Positions 35,629 through 44,029 of a stretch of 64,000 nucleotides of DNA are shown piece by piece. Position 1 is the first letter of the stretch. Each line of letters starts with the position of its first letter. Origin of the DNA: Calothrix membranacea FACHB-236 (GTDB lineage: Bacteria > Cyanobacteriota > Cyanobacteriia > Cyanobacteriales > Nostocaceae); contig NZ_JACJPX010000031.1 in assembly GCF_014696315.1 (NCBI RefSeq), forward strand, positions 29,659-93,658, written 5' to 3'. The notes beneath the pieces were generated by a model, which did no database searches, had not been told where the DNA came from, and was given only the letters and a program-made list of their open reading frames with translations. The translations under genes were made by a program, and so were the position numbers.

Positions 35629-36570
35629 TTAAGCAATTAATTTCTGCCAGCTAACAGGCCCAACAATTCCATCGGCGACTAAACTATTTTGCTTTTGGAA
35701 GTTTTTGATTGTTGCTTCTGTCTGTGGGCCGTAAACACCGTCAACCTCAATCCCTAAACGATATTGCAAATATCTAACAACTGGGCCACCAGCGTGATTT
35801 GGGCGAATAATTCGTTTTGCTAATATGAGGTTTATAGCATCCCAAGTTGCTTTGTCAGCGGTTCCTGTTTCCTGAACTCCTGCAACTCTTTGAAATTTAG
35901 CGATCGCAGATCTTGTAGAATTACCTGATATGCCATCTTCTTTTAAAGGCTTACCATTTGTATCAGTTATTTTCAGTTGATTTAAGGCTTTTTGCAGTCT
36001 CAAAACTGTGGTATCTACATTCATCTCCTCATCTGGTACTTGATTCACAGGAGTAGTTGGTAATTTACCTGTTAACCCTTTAACAATTGCATTAGCTACT
36101 GCTTCCGATTCAAAAATCTCCATATCTTTTTGAGAATCGAGGAAGCAGCATTCTATAAGAATGGCAGGCATATTTGTGTTTCTCAATACAAATAAGTGAG
36201 AACCACTTTTAACTCCTCGATTAAAAAAACCTAATTTGAGGAATTCATCTAATACTGGTTTAGCAATTTTCCTGCTAGTTTCACTCCCAGCAAATACTTC
36301 TGTACCATTTGCTTTGCCGTTAAAGGCATTAAAGTGAATTGATACAAATACATCAACTCTGGCAGAATTGGCTCTATCACATCTTCTAGAAAGAGATTCA
36401 CGTACTGAACTAGCCCTATCTGGTTTACATAGTACAATTTCATGCCCTAAGGCTTTGAGCTTTGAGACAACTCTGTTGCCAACATCTACGGTTAAATTAT
36501 CTTCAAATTTGATGCCTCTAGCTCCGGTGTCAGGGGGGCAATTGTGTCCGATATCAATGCCAAATTTCAT
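35629..36570 (-). CDS. N-acetylmuramoyl-L-alanine amidase (Amidase_3) with two peptidoglycan-binding domains
   Basis: 313 aa. The zinc amidase domain (1-175) shows GIDIGHN, the conserved Glu in FEDNLT, SIHFNAF and IECCFLD. Two PG_binding_1 domains follow (NVDTTVLRLQKALNQL... and GGPVVRYLQYRLGIEVDGVYGPQTEATIKNFQKQNSLVADGIVG). It cuts the amide bond between MurNAc and L-Ala. There is no signal peptide, unlike cell-division AmiC proteins, so export would need another route such as lysis or a holin. A good ribosome binding site (GAGGAGAAAATT) precedes the ATG. Confidence 0.93.
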   Translation of the reverse strand: MKFGIDIGHNCPPDTGARGIKFEDNLTVDVGNRVVSKLKALGHEIVLCKPDRASSVRESLSRRCDRANSARVDVFVSIHFNAFNGKANGTEVFAGSETSRKIAKPVLDEFLKLGFFNRGVKSGSHLFVLRNTNMPAILIECCFLDSQKDMEIFESEAVANAIVKGLTGKLPTTPVNQVPDEEMNVDTTVLRLQKALNQLKITDTNGKPLKEDGISGNSTRSAIAKFQRVAGVQETGTADKATWDAINLILAKRIIRPNHAGGPVVRYLQYRLGIEVDGVYGPQTEATIKNFQKQNSLVADGIVGPVSWQKLIA

Positions 36571-37141
36571 AATTTTCTCCTCTACTTATTTTTATAATAG
36601 TTTAAATAAGTTATCAAAGTTAGTAATCGATATTTGTGCTTCCAAGAAGGTCAAATATTTTTTGGGTTCGCTAACTCTAACTTATCCTTTAAATCTTATG
36701 GAATTTTTAGTTGCTCTTAACCGTCTAACACATTTTGCTAACCCTATTTTATTCTTTCACGTAGATAAAAATAAATTTTGCCTGGCAAAAAATGGTAGAA
36801 CTAGAAAAATTTTATAACATAAACGTTCCTCAACAGGTTCTCACGAAAGTTATACAATAAGCTGCGATCGCGTTAATTCAACTCAACACTTTCCACTACA
36901 ACAAGTTGAGGACAATCAATTCCAGGAATTTAACAAAACTTTTTTTCACGTAACATCCCCTCAAAGCAGAGGTTGCTACCATTTCACTTGAGAGTTACTA
37001 CTATGCATAAGAGAGGGGATGAGGAAACAGAGGAGAAATGTTCATTATCCATTCTCCAGTTCCCATACGAATATATACTGATTTAATTGACTTGCCCTGC
37101 GTATTCTGTCTTCAGTTTAGTACTTATCACCACAGACAGTT
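36571..37141. other. intergenic region, nothing recognised
   Basis: A 571-bp spacer between divergent genes. AT-rich, with stops in every frame beyond short stretches. No RNA or repeat identified. Confidence 0.45.
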
Positions 37142-38752
37142 ATGACAAATACATCAAGTTCCATGTTAGACCCCAAAACCCCGCCTGATGTGGTTGTGCG
37201 GTTACAACCACGAAAACCTGTGACAGATCCAACGCTGGGTATTTCTGTTACAGTTTCAAAAGTTGGGACTCCCAAAAATCGGCTGGTAACGCTGGGTGAC
37301 TCCATCACACATGGTTTCCAAAGTGGAGCAATATTTGACACGCAGCTATCATATCCAGTAATTATTGCTAAAGAACTGGGTTGGGGAGAAATGCGCTACC
37401 CGACTTACGGGGGGCCAAAAGATGGGTTACCGTTGAACTTGGAACGCCTAGCCAATGATTTGGATAAGCAGTTTGGTTCTAATATTAATCCGTTAGAGTT
37501 TGTGGGGGCTGCTCTATTTTTACGTCAACAGTTAGATATTAACGAAAATTATTGGGAGCGTGGTACAGGTTCGCTGTTCCCGATTCAACAAGGTATTAAC
37601 CATAACTTAGCGGTTTATGGCTGGGATTTACGTAATACTATCTCGCGGAATGCAGATATTTGTATCAACATCATCAAAGAGAATCCGCCTAAGGATGATT
37701 TTTTGCGGTTGATTGTGGAGAATCACAACGAAAGGGCTGCGATTCGCACTCTTAACTCAGCACGGGATCAGAATGGTGTCGCACTTTCACCTGTACAAGC
37801 AGCCGCAGCTTTGGGAAATGAAGGTACGCCAGATACAGAAGGAATTGAAACCCTGATTGTTTTGATTGGGGCAAATAACGCTTTAGGCAGTATTCTCACC
37901 TTTAATGTCGCATGGAGTGATACTGGCTATGAGGATATGGATATAAATGACAAATATACTGTTTGGCGACCGATTCACTTTCAAGCAGAACTAGATCAGT
38001 TAGTGGCTGAAGTCAAGAAAATCCGCGCTCGCCATGTGATTTTTGGTACAGTACCTCACATTACAATTGTACCTTTTGCCCGTGGGGTAAACCACAAAGT
38101 TAGGCAAGGTTCTCGCTATTTTCCTTACTACACTTTACCCTGGATTCAGGATCAAGATTTTGACCCTGACAAACATCCAAACCTTACCGAAGCAGAAGCT
38201 AGGGCAATTGACAGTGCAATTGATCAATATAACGACTATATAACTGATGCTGTGCGTCAAGCTCGCCTGGAAGGTAGGGATTGGTATTTATTTGAAGCGG
38301 CGGGATTATTAGATAGGTTAGCATCCCGGCGTTTTTTAGAAGACCCCGCAGCTAAACCAGTGTGGTGGGATGAAATGGGTGGTGCTTATCCATTACCTGC
38401 TGAGTTACAAGCTTTAAACCCTGTACCAGATTCTCGCTTTTTTCTCTCTGGCCCTAACGGTCGTACCCAAGGCGGTTTATTTTCTTTAGATGGGATTCAT
38501 CCTACCACCATTGGCTATGGCATTATTGCTCAAGAATTGATCAAGATTATGCAGTTAGCAGGGGTGAGATTTTATCAACAAGATGGGACAACGGAACGTC
38601 CGGGTGAAATTCGGGTGAATTTCTCCAACTTGATTGCTGTGGATTCGCTGATTTCTCAACCGCCGCGAAACCTGATTGAGATTATGGATATTATTGGCGA
38701 ACTGGACAAGAAGTTTAATATCTTAAGCAGATTGCTGAAGCGGAATTATTAG
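37142..38752 (+). CDS. SGNH/GDSL-type hydrolase
   Basis: 536 aa. Block I is TLGDSITHGF with the nucleophile Ser. The block III region appears as VLIGANNAL (Gly-x-Asn oxyanion residues), and block V is the late DGIHPTTIGY with catalytic Asp and His. The protein is much longer than typical 200-250-aa family members; the region between blocks I and III contains an insertion rich in aromatic residues. No signal peptide. Substrate (ester or acyl sugar) unknown. Monocistronic. Confidence 0.85.
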   Translation: MTNTSSSMLDPKTPPDVVVRLQPRKPVTDPTLGISVTVSKVGTPKNRLVTLGDSITHGFQSGAIFDTQLSYPVIIAKELGWGEMRYPTYGGPKDGLPLNLERLANDLDKQFGSNINPLEFVGAALFLRQQLDINENYWERGTGSLFPIQQGINHNLAVYGWDLRNTISRNADICINIIKENPPKDDFLRLIVENHNERAAIRTLNSARDQNGVALSPVQAAAALGNEGTPDTEGIETLIVLIGANNALGSILTFNVAWSDTGYEDMDINDKYTVWRPIHFQAELDQLVAEVKKIRARHVIFGTVPHITIVPFARGVNHKVRQGSRYFPYYTLPWIQDQDFDPDKHPNLTEAEARAIDSAIDQYNDYITDAVRQARLEGRDWYLFEAAGLLDRLASRRFLEDPAAKPVWWDEMGGAYPLPAELQALNPVPDSRFFLSGPNGRTQGGLFSLDGIHPTTIGYGIIAQELIKIMQLAGVRFYQQDGTTERPGEIRVNFSNLIAVDSLISQPPRNLIEIMDIIGELDKKFNILSRLLKRNY

Positions 38753-38810
38753 GAACTTCCAGAAAATCAATTACCCAAGTTTACCAGAGAAATATTCTCT
38801 TTTCCCCCTG

Positions 38811-38868
38811 CTCCCTGCCCCCATGCTCAGAAAGCGATAGTATATTTATTTAGGTGCAAGTCCCTTAA
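38811..38868. repeat. composite repeat, second copy of the 15630-15690 sequence
   Basis: CTCCCTGCCCCCATGCTCAG continues AAAGCGATAGTATATT and ends AAGTCCCTTA. The same order of words is found just past era, with a short insertion here (TATTTAGGTG). Confidence 0.7.
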
Positions 38869-38955
38869 CTCTCGCCTCGAGGTAGATATTCTGCCATCAC
38901 CCTACAACCCCGTTTAAGATCCAAGTAAGTAAAGAAAGATTTCGTAGCTTACTGC

Positions 38956-41900
38956 ATGAAACGCATCGTCTTGATTGCTGGGTTTGAATCCTTTAACGCT
39001 GACTTGTATAGAAAAGCAGCTTTTTTAGCTAACTCTCGTTGTTCTGAGTTGGACATTCGAGTATTTAGCGATCGCGATATTACCACCAAGCGCCAGGAAG
39101 TAGAAGCAGCACTCCAAGACGCTGAGGTATTTTTTGGCAGCTTGCTATTTGATTATGACCAGGTTTTGTGGTTGCGCGATCGCATTTCTCAAATTCCTAT
39201 CCGCTTGGTGTTTGAGTCGGCTTTAGAATTGATGAGTTTAACCAAGCTGGGCGATTTTGCCATTGGCGATAAACCTAAAGGTATGCCCAAGCCAGTAAAA
39301 TTTATTCTGGATAAATTTAGTAATGGTAGAGAAGAAGATAAACTCGCTGGTTATATTAGCTTTTTAAAAGTAGGGCCGAAATTACTCAAATATGTGCCAG
39401 TGCAGAAAGTACAAGATTTACGCAACTGGTTAATTATTTATGGTTATTGGAATGCTGGCGGCCATGAAAATGTTGCTTCTTTATTTTGGACAATAGCGGA
39501 AAAATATTTAGGCTTAAAAGTTGGCGATATTCCCGCGCCTGTGGAAACTCCAAATATGGGTTTATTGCACCCAGATTATCCAGGATTTTTTGAATCGCCA
39601 AAGGTATATTTGGAATGGTATCAGCAGAAATTTAAGGTTAACAATCCAGTTGTTGGTATTTTACTTTATCGCAAACACGTTATTACAAAACAACCATATA
39701 TTCCCCAATTAATTCGCCGTTTTGAAGCTGCTGGGTTAATTCCTTTACCGATTTTTATCAATGGTGTTGAAGGACACGTGGCTGTCAGAGATTGGATGAC
39801 AACCGATTATGAAATTCAGCAAAGACAAATAGGCAATATTGAAACGCTGTCGCTTTCCAAAGAAGCTGTGAAAGTTGATGCAATAGTCTCTACAATTGGT
39901 TTTCCTTTAGTTGGTGGCCCGGCGGGTTCAATGGAAGCAGGGCGACAGGTAGAAGTTGCTAAACGTATTTTAACGGCGAAAAATGTACCTTATTTTGTAG
40001 CCGCACCGTTATTAATTCAAGATATTTATTCTTGGACGCGCCAAGGTATTGGTGGTTTGCAAAGTGTGGTGTTGTACGCTTTACCTGAATTAGATGGGGC
40101 GATTGATACTGTTCCCCTTGGTGGTTTAGTAGGGGAAGATATTTATTTAGTTCCTGAACGAGTACAGCGATTAATTGGTAGAGTCAAAAGCTGGATTAAT
40201 TTACGGCAAAAACCAGCATCGGCACGGAAAATTGCCATTATTCTATATGGTTTCCCTCCTGGTTATGGTGCTGTGGGAACGGCTGCTTTATTAAATGTGC
40301 CACGCAGTTTGTTGAAGTTTCTAGATGCACTGAAAAAACAAGGCTATGCAGTTGGGGATTTACCAGATGATGGGGAAGAATTAATTCGCTGGGTGAACGA
40401 AGCGGATGAAGAGATTAAAACCGCAGATGGACGCGGATTAACGCAGATGAATGTCGGTGGGGATCGGCGTTCATCTGCGGTTAATACTGTTAATGTTCAG
40501 ACTTTGGAAAAATGGTTAGGCTATCTCCGCACTTCTCGTATTGAAAAACAATGGAAATCTCTCACGGGAACGGGAATTAAAACTTATGGTGATGAGTTTC
40601 AAATTGGGGGCGTGCAGTTAGGAAATATCTGGATAGGTGTACAGCCACCTTTAGGTTTACAAGGCGACCCGATGCGGTTAATGTTTGAGAGAGATTTAAC
40701 TCCTCATCCTCAATACGCAGCTTTTTATAAATGGCTACAAAATGAGTTTCAAGCTGATGCTGTGGTGCATTTTGGAATGCATGGAACTGTGGAATGGTTA
40801 CCTGGTTCTCCGTTAGGTAATACGGGTTATTCTTGGTCGGATATTTTGTTAGGAGATATTCCTAATTTATATATATATGCGGCAAATAATCCTTCCGAGT
40901 CGATTTTGGCAAAGCGTCGCGGTTATGGGGTATTAATTTCCCATAATGTCCCGCCTTATGGTCGTGCTGGATTGTATAAGGAATTGTTGGCGCTAAGAGA
41001 TTTAATTTCTGAGTATCGGGAAGACCCACAAAAGAATTACGCCCTGAAGGAAGCTATTTGTACAAAAATTGTGGACACTGGGTTGGATGCGGATTGTCCA
41101 TTGGAAGATGCGAAAAAGTTGGGGATTGCTTTTAGTTATGAAAATATGCGGATGTTTAGCGCCCATGTTTTTGATGACTATTTGGTGAAGTTATATGAGT
41201 ATTTACAGGTTTTAGAAAGTCGGTTGTTTTCTTCTGGTTTGCATATTTTGGGGGAGGAACCGGATAAGGAGAAGTTGTCGGGGTATTTAGAGGCTTATTT
41301 TGGGGACGAACCGCAGAGGCGCGGAGAACGCAGAGAGGAGGAGGGGCAAATTAGAGATTTATTAATGCAATCTACGGATGAGTTGACGAATTTATTAAGG
41401 GGTTTGAATGGGGAATATATTCCACCTGCGCCTGGTGGTGATTTGTTAAGAGATGGCCCTGGTGTGTTACCTACGGGTAGAAATATTCATGCTTTAGATC
41501 CTTATAGAATGCCTTCACCTGCGGCTTATGAAAGAGGTAGGGAAATTGCTCAAAAAATTATCGCCCAGCATTTACAAGAACATGGCAAATATCCGGAAAC
41601 TGTGGCGGTAATGTTATGGGGTTTAGATGCGATTAAAACTAAGGGTGAATCTTTGGGGATTCTCTTAGAATTGGTGGGTGCTGAACCAGTGAAGGAGGGA
41701 ACAGGGAGAATTGTTCGTTATGAATTAAAACCTTTAACTGAAGTAGGACATCCCCGGATTGATGTGTTAGGAAATCTCTCGGGAATTTTCCGCGATAGTT
41801 TTGTGAATATTATCGAATTATTAGATGATTTATTTCAACGGGCTGCGGCAGCTGAGGAACCAGAAGCAGAGAATTTTATTCGCAAACACGCTTTAGCTTT

Positions 41901-42648
41901 AAAAGCCCAAGGAGTAGAAAACGTCTCTGCAAGATTATTTTCTAATCCGGCGGGCGATTTTGGTTCTTTGGTAAACGATCAAGTTGTAGATGGAAATTGG
42001 GAATCAGGTGAAGAGTTAGGTAATACTTGGCAAAGTCGCAACGTTTTCAGCTATGGGAGACAAGATAAAGGACAGGCTAGGCCGGAAGTTTTAAATACTT
42101 TATTGAAAACAAGCGATCGCATTGTCCAAGAAATAGATTCGGTAGAATATGGCATTACCGATATTCAAGAATATTACGCCAATACTGGTGGGTTGAAGAA
42201 AGCCGCAGAAAAACAACGTGGGAAGAAAATTACAACCAGTTTTGTGGAAAGTTTCTCTAAAGACACCACACCCCGCAACTTAGATGATTTATTGCGGATG
42301 GAGTACCGCACGAAATTGGTAAATCCCAAATGGGCGCAAGCAATGGCTAATCAAGGTTCTGGTGGTGCGTTTGAAATCTCTCAGCGCATGACGGCGTTAA
42401 TTGGTTGGGGCGGGACTGCGGATTTTACTGATGATTGGGTATATGACCAAGCTGCAGATACTTATGCCTTTGATGCAGAGATGGCGGAGAAGTTACGCAA
42501 GGCAAATCCGGAGGCATTCCGCAATATTGTTGGCAGAATGTTAGAAGCGCACGGACGGGATTTCTGGCAAGCTGATAAAGATAAGTTAGATAAATTACGG
42601 CAATTGTATGAGTTAACAGATGAAGAGCTGGAAGGTGTGTCAGTATAA
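38956..42648 (+). CDS. ChlH/BchH-family chelatase subunit paralogue (CobN-like)
   Basis: 1230 aa. The large porphyrin-binding chelatase subunit family is clear from NWLIIYGYWNAGGHENVASLF, GIQPPLGLQGDPMRLMF-type block, HFGMHGTVEWLPGSPLGNTG, WSDILLGDIPNLYIYAANNPSE and RGYGVLISHNVPPYGRAGLY. It is not the canonical cyanobacterial ChlH, which starts differently (MFT-like) and is about 100 residues longer. Metal (Mg or Co) is therefore open. Two insertions relative to the family flow are made of repeat DNA read in frame: residues 488-510 (40419-40482) and 784-798 (41308-41344). The gene stands alone, with no chlD/chlI nearby. Confidence 0.88.
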   Translation: MKRIVLIAGFESFNADLYRKAAFLANSRCSELDIRVFSDRDITTKRQEVEAALQDAEVFFGSLLFDYDQVLWLRDRISQIPIRLVFESALELMSLTKLGDFAIGDKPKGMPKPVKFILDKFSNGREEDKLAGYISFLKVGPKLLKYVPVQKVQDLRNWLIIYGYWNAGGHENVASLFWTIAEKYLGLKVGDIPAPVETPNMGLLHPDYPGFFESPKVYLEWYQQKFKVNNPVVGILLYRKHVITKQPYIPQLIRRFEAAGLIPLPIFINGVEGHVAVRDWMTTDYEIQQRQIGNIETLSLSKEAVKVDAIVSTIGFPLVGGPAGSMEAGRQVEVAKRILTAKNVPYFVAAPLLIQDIYSWTRQGIGGLQSVVLYALPELDGAIDTVPLGGLVGEDIYLVPERVQRLIGRVKSWINLRQKPASARKIAIILYGFPPGYGAVGTAALLNVPRSLLKFLDALKKQGYAVGDLPDDGEELIRWVNEADEEIKTADGRGLTQMNVGGDRRSSAVNTVNVQTLEKWLGYLRTSRIEKQWKSLTGTGIKTYGDEFQIGGVQLGNIWIGVQPPLGLQGDPMRLMFERDLTPHPQYAAFYKWLQNEFQADAVVHFGMHGTVEWLPGSPLGNTGYSWSDILLGDIPNLYIYAANNPSESILAKRRGYGVLISHNVPPYGRAGLYKELLALRDLISEYREDPQKNYALKEAICTKIVDTGLDADCPLEDAKKLGIAFSYENMRMFSAHVFDDYLVKLYEYLQVLESRLFSSGLHILGEEPDKEKLSGYLEAYFGDEPQRRGERREEEGQIRDLLMQSTDELTNLLRGLNGEYIPPAPGGDLLRDGPGVLPTGRNIHALDPYRMPSPAAYERGREIAQKIIAQHLQEHGKYPETVAVMLWGLDAIKTKGESLGILLELVGAEPVKEGTGRIVRYELKPLTEVGHPRIDVLGNLSGIFRDSFVNIIELLDDLFQRAAAAEEPEAENFIRKHALALKAQGVENVSARLFSNPAGDFGSLVNDQVVDGNWESGEELGNTWQSRNVFSYGRQDKGQARPEVLNTLLKTSDRIVQEIDSVEYGITDIQEYYANTGGLKKAAEKQRGKKITTSFVESFSKDTTPRNLDDLLRMEYRTKLVNPKWAQAMANQGSGGAFEISQRMTALIGWGGTADFTDDWVYDQAADTYAFDAEMAEKLRKANPEAFRNIVGRMLEAHGRDFWQADKDKLDKLRQLYELTDEELEGVSV
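40419..40482. repeat. AACCGCAGATG inverted-repeat element inside the chelatase gene
   Basis: AACCGCAGATG (40419-40429) is mirrored by CATCTGCGGTT (40472-40482), with further pairing between AACGCAGATGAA and TTCATCTGCG. It adds about 21-23 codons (TADGRGLTQMNVGGDRRSSAV) without breaking the frame. Confidence 0.85.
41308..41344. repeat. CCGCAGAG-family repeat inside the chelatase gene
   Basis: GAACCGCAGAGGCGCGGAGA then ACGCAGAGAGGAGGAGG. It is the same family as the arms of the GxxExxY unit (4150-4177 and 4569-4595). It is translated as EPQRRGERREEEG, a highly charged loop with no counterpart in normal family sequence. Confidence 0.85.
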
Positions 42649-42687
42649 ATTTAACTGTGAACTGACATACTTTGTTTTTTGCCTAGC

Positions 42688-42939
42688 ATCGCCAAAATAG
42701 TAAATTTTGTCTCAAAAGCTATTTTGGCGACTCCCGAAATAGCAAATGTAGTATAAAAAACAGCAATTGTAATCTCAAAAATAGCAATTGTAGTATCGAA
42801 AACAGCTTTTGCGACTCCCGAAATAGCAAATGTAGTATAAAAAACAGCAATTGTAGTATCGGAAATAGCAATTGTAGTATCAAAAACAGCAATTGTAGTG
42901 TCGGAAATAGCAATTGTAGTATCAGAAATGGCTTTTGCG
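42688..42939. repeat. 21-bp minisatellite, 11-12 units, 84-bp higher-order period
   Basis: Eleven 21-bp units begin at 42709 (for example GTATCGGAAATAGCAATTGTA), and a decayed twelfth unit precedes them at 42688. Units 2 and 6 are identical, 3 and 7 are identical, and 4/8 and 1/5 are similar, so blocks of four units (84 bp) were duplicated. As 21 is a multiple of 3, two minus-strand frames stay open and would give Ile/Val/Thr- or Leu/Phe-rich peptides. I do not call either a gene. Confidence 0.92.
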
Positions 42940-42963
42940 TAGGCGTAGCCAGCCATAGACATC
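42937..42963. repeat. dispersed GCGTAGGCGTAGCC repeat, copy 2
   Basis: Follows the last minisatellite unit directly; the last three bases of that unit (GCG) are the first three of this repeat. Matches 410-436. Confidence 0.7.
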
Positions 42964-43054
42964 GCAGTTTCAGATCATTACAAGCCAAGCAAAATTATGC
43001 TTATACAGATTATTCTTAAAATGGATATTAATCAATAAACACCCTTACTTAACA

Positions 43055-43249
43055 ATGGTATCTACTGAATTAGTAGAACAATTACGCAAACTTAATCGCT
43101 TAGATAAACTCCAGGTTATTCAACTTTTGGCTGCCGAGCTAGCAAATGAAGAAAATAATCTGATAAAATCCGGTACATCATATCCTGTTTGGTCTCCCTA
43201 TGATGCGGTAGAGGCGGCCAATATCATGTTAGAAGCTTTGAATGCTTGA
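43055..43249 (+). CDS. small conserved cyanobacterial protein, possible antitoxin
   Basis: 64 aa. The order VSTELVEQLRKLNRLDKLQVIQLLAAELANEENNLIK followed by SYPVWSPYDAVEAANIMLEAL recalls short cyanobacterial proteins found beside toxin-antitoxin genes; the N-terminal half could be a dimerising helix pair. It lies 80 bp upstream of a RelE/ParE-type module on the same strand. No toxin directly follows it, so it may be an orphan. Confidence 0.65.
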   Translation: MVSTELVEQLRKLNRLDKLQVIQLLAAELANEENNLIKSGTSYPVWSPYDAVEAANIMLEALNA

Positions 43250-43328
43250 AACTCCCCTAAATCATGAGTAAAGCAGCTACGATCAGATAATTGAGCCAAT
43301 TTTATAATCCTTGGGAAGACTCCAAAGT

Positions 43329-43559
43329 ATGAGTGAAACTGCAGAAAAACTTAAACTTGAACTTTCTCAACTTTCTGCAAAAGAACGTGCTGAAATTGCC
43401 TACTTTTTAATTCATTCTCTAGATGAAGATATAGATGATAATCTAGAAACTGCTTGGGATACAGAATTAAACCAAAGGTTGCAAGATATTAATTGCAAAA
43501 CAGCTATTGGAGAACCATCATCTCAAGTATTTTCTGAATTACGAGAAAAGTATTCGTGA
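43329..43559 (+). CDS. addiction-module antitoxin (TIGR02574-like)
   Basis: 76 aa. Pattern ETAEKLKLELSQLSAKERAEIAYFLIHSLDED is the helical N-terminus of the family, and the C-terminal tail WDTELNQRLQDINCKTAIGEPSSQVFSELREKY should wrap the toxin. It overlaps the toxin start by four bases (GTGA), typical for a coupled antitoxin-toxin pair. I start at ATG 43329; an upstream TTG at 43311 is in frame without support. Confidence 0.88.
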   Translation: MSETAEKLKLELSQLSAKERAEIAYFLIHSLDEDIDDNLETAWDTELNQRLQDINCKTAIGEPSSQVFSELREKYS

Positions 43560-43864
43560 AGTTTATTATTATCCACACAGAAGCTAGAAAAGAGCTTGAT
43601 GCTGCCATAGCTTACTATGAAGCTCAAACAGTAGGCTTGGGACTAGATTTACTATCTGAAGTGGAAAAAGTTGTTCTGAAAATTCAGCAAAATCCTAATT
43701 TAGGAACGCCATACAAAATTGCAGGAATACGTCGTTATACTATTAAACGTTTTCCTTATATAATTTTTTATACAGAGTTGGAAGAAGTAATTTGGGTAAT
43801 TGCAATTGCACATAGTAAGCGCAAACCGAATTATTGGAAACAAAGAAATCTGGAAACTGAGTAA
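43556..43864 (+). CDS. ParE/RelE-family toxin
   Basis: 102 aa from a GTG start. ARKELDAAIAYYEAQTVGLGLDLLSEVEKVVLKIQQNPNLGTPY...IRRYTIKRFPYIIFYTELEEVIWVIAIAHSKRKPNYW is the ParE/RelE toxin fold, with the conserved R-x-x-x-x-x-F-P-Y-x-I-x-Y core. It could act on gyrase (ParE) or ribosome-bound mRNA (RelE); sequence alone does not decide. Translationally coupled to the antitoxin. Full length, apparently intact. Confidence 0.92.
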   Translation: MKFIIIHTEARKELDAAIAYYEAQTVGLGLDLLSEVEKVVLKIQQNPNLGTPYKIAGIRRYTIKRFPYIIFYTELEEVIWVIAIAHSKRKPNYWKQRNLETE

Positions 43865-43966
43865 AACTTCTGCCAAATCTACAATTCTCGATTGAAATAG
43901 AGAAATCTACGGTATGGGCTTAATCTAAAATCCAAACTTGTTTAACCCGATACCCCAATCTGCAAA

Positions 43967-43984
43967 TTGCACAGCTATTGCACA
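43967..43984 (+). promoter_or_regulatory. L box upstream of pcyA (RcaC site)
   Basis: TTGCACA-GCTA-TTGCACA, an exact match to the direct repeat TTGCACA-N4-TTGCACA described as the RcaC-binding L box in Fremyella diplosiphon. It ends 45 bp before the pcyA start codon. RcaC phosphorylated in red light is known to activate genes with this site. Confidence 0.92.
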
Positions 43985-44029
43985 GGCTATACGCCAAGGT
44001 AGGTTAATCCTATACTCAAGGAGAAGCGT

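Noticed and set aside
36368..36817. 149-codon plus-strand frame opposite the amidase start
   Set aside because: Most of it lies antisense to the well-supported amidase gene; the rest has no coding character.
38956..42648. Canonical chlH of chlorophyll synthesis
   Set aside because: The N-terminus and length differ from the usual cyanobacterial ChlH. I keep it as a family paralogue with undetermined metal.
42651..42988. Two overlapping minus-strand open frames across the 21-bp minisatellite
   Set aside because: Both stay open only because the unit length is a multiple of three. Neither has a ribosome binding site or non-repetitive core, so I report the DNA repeat instead of a gene.
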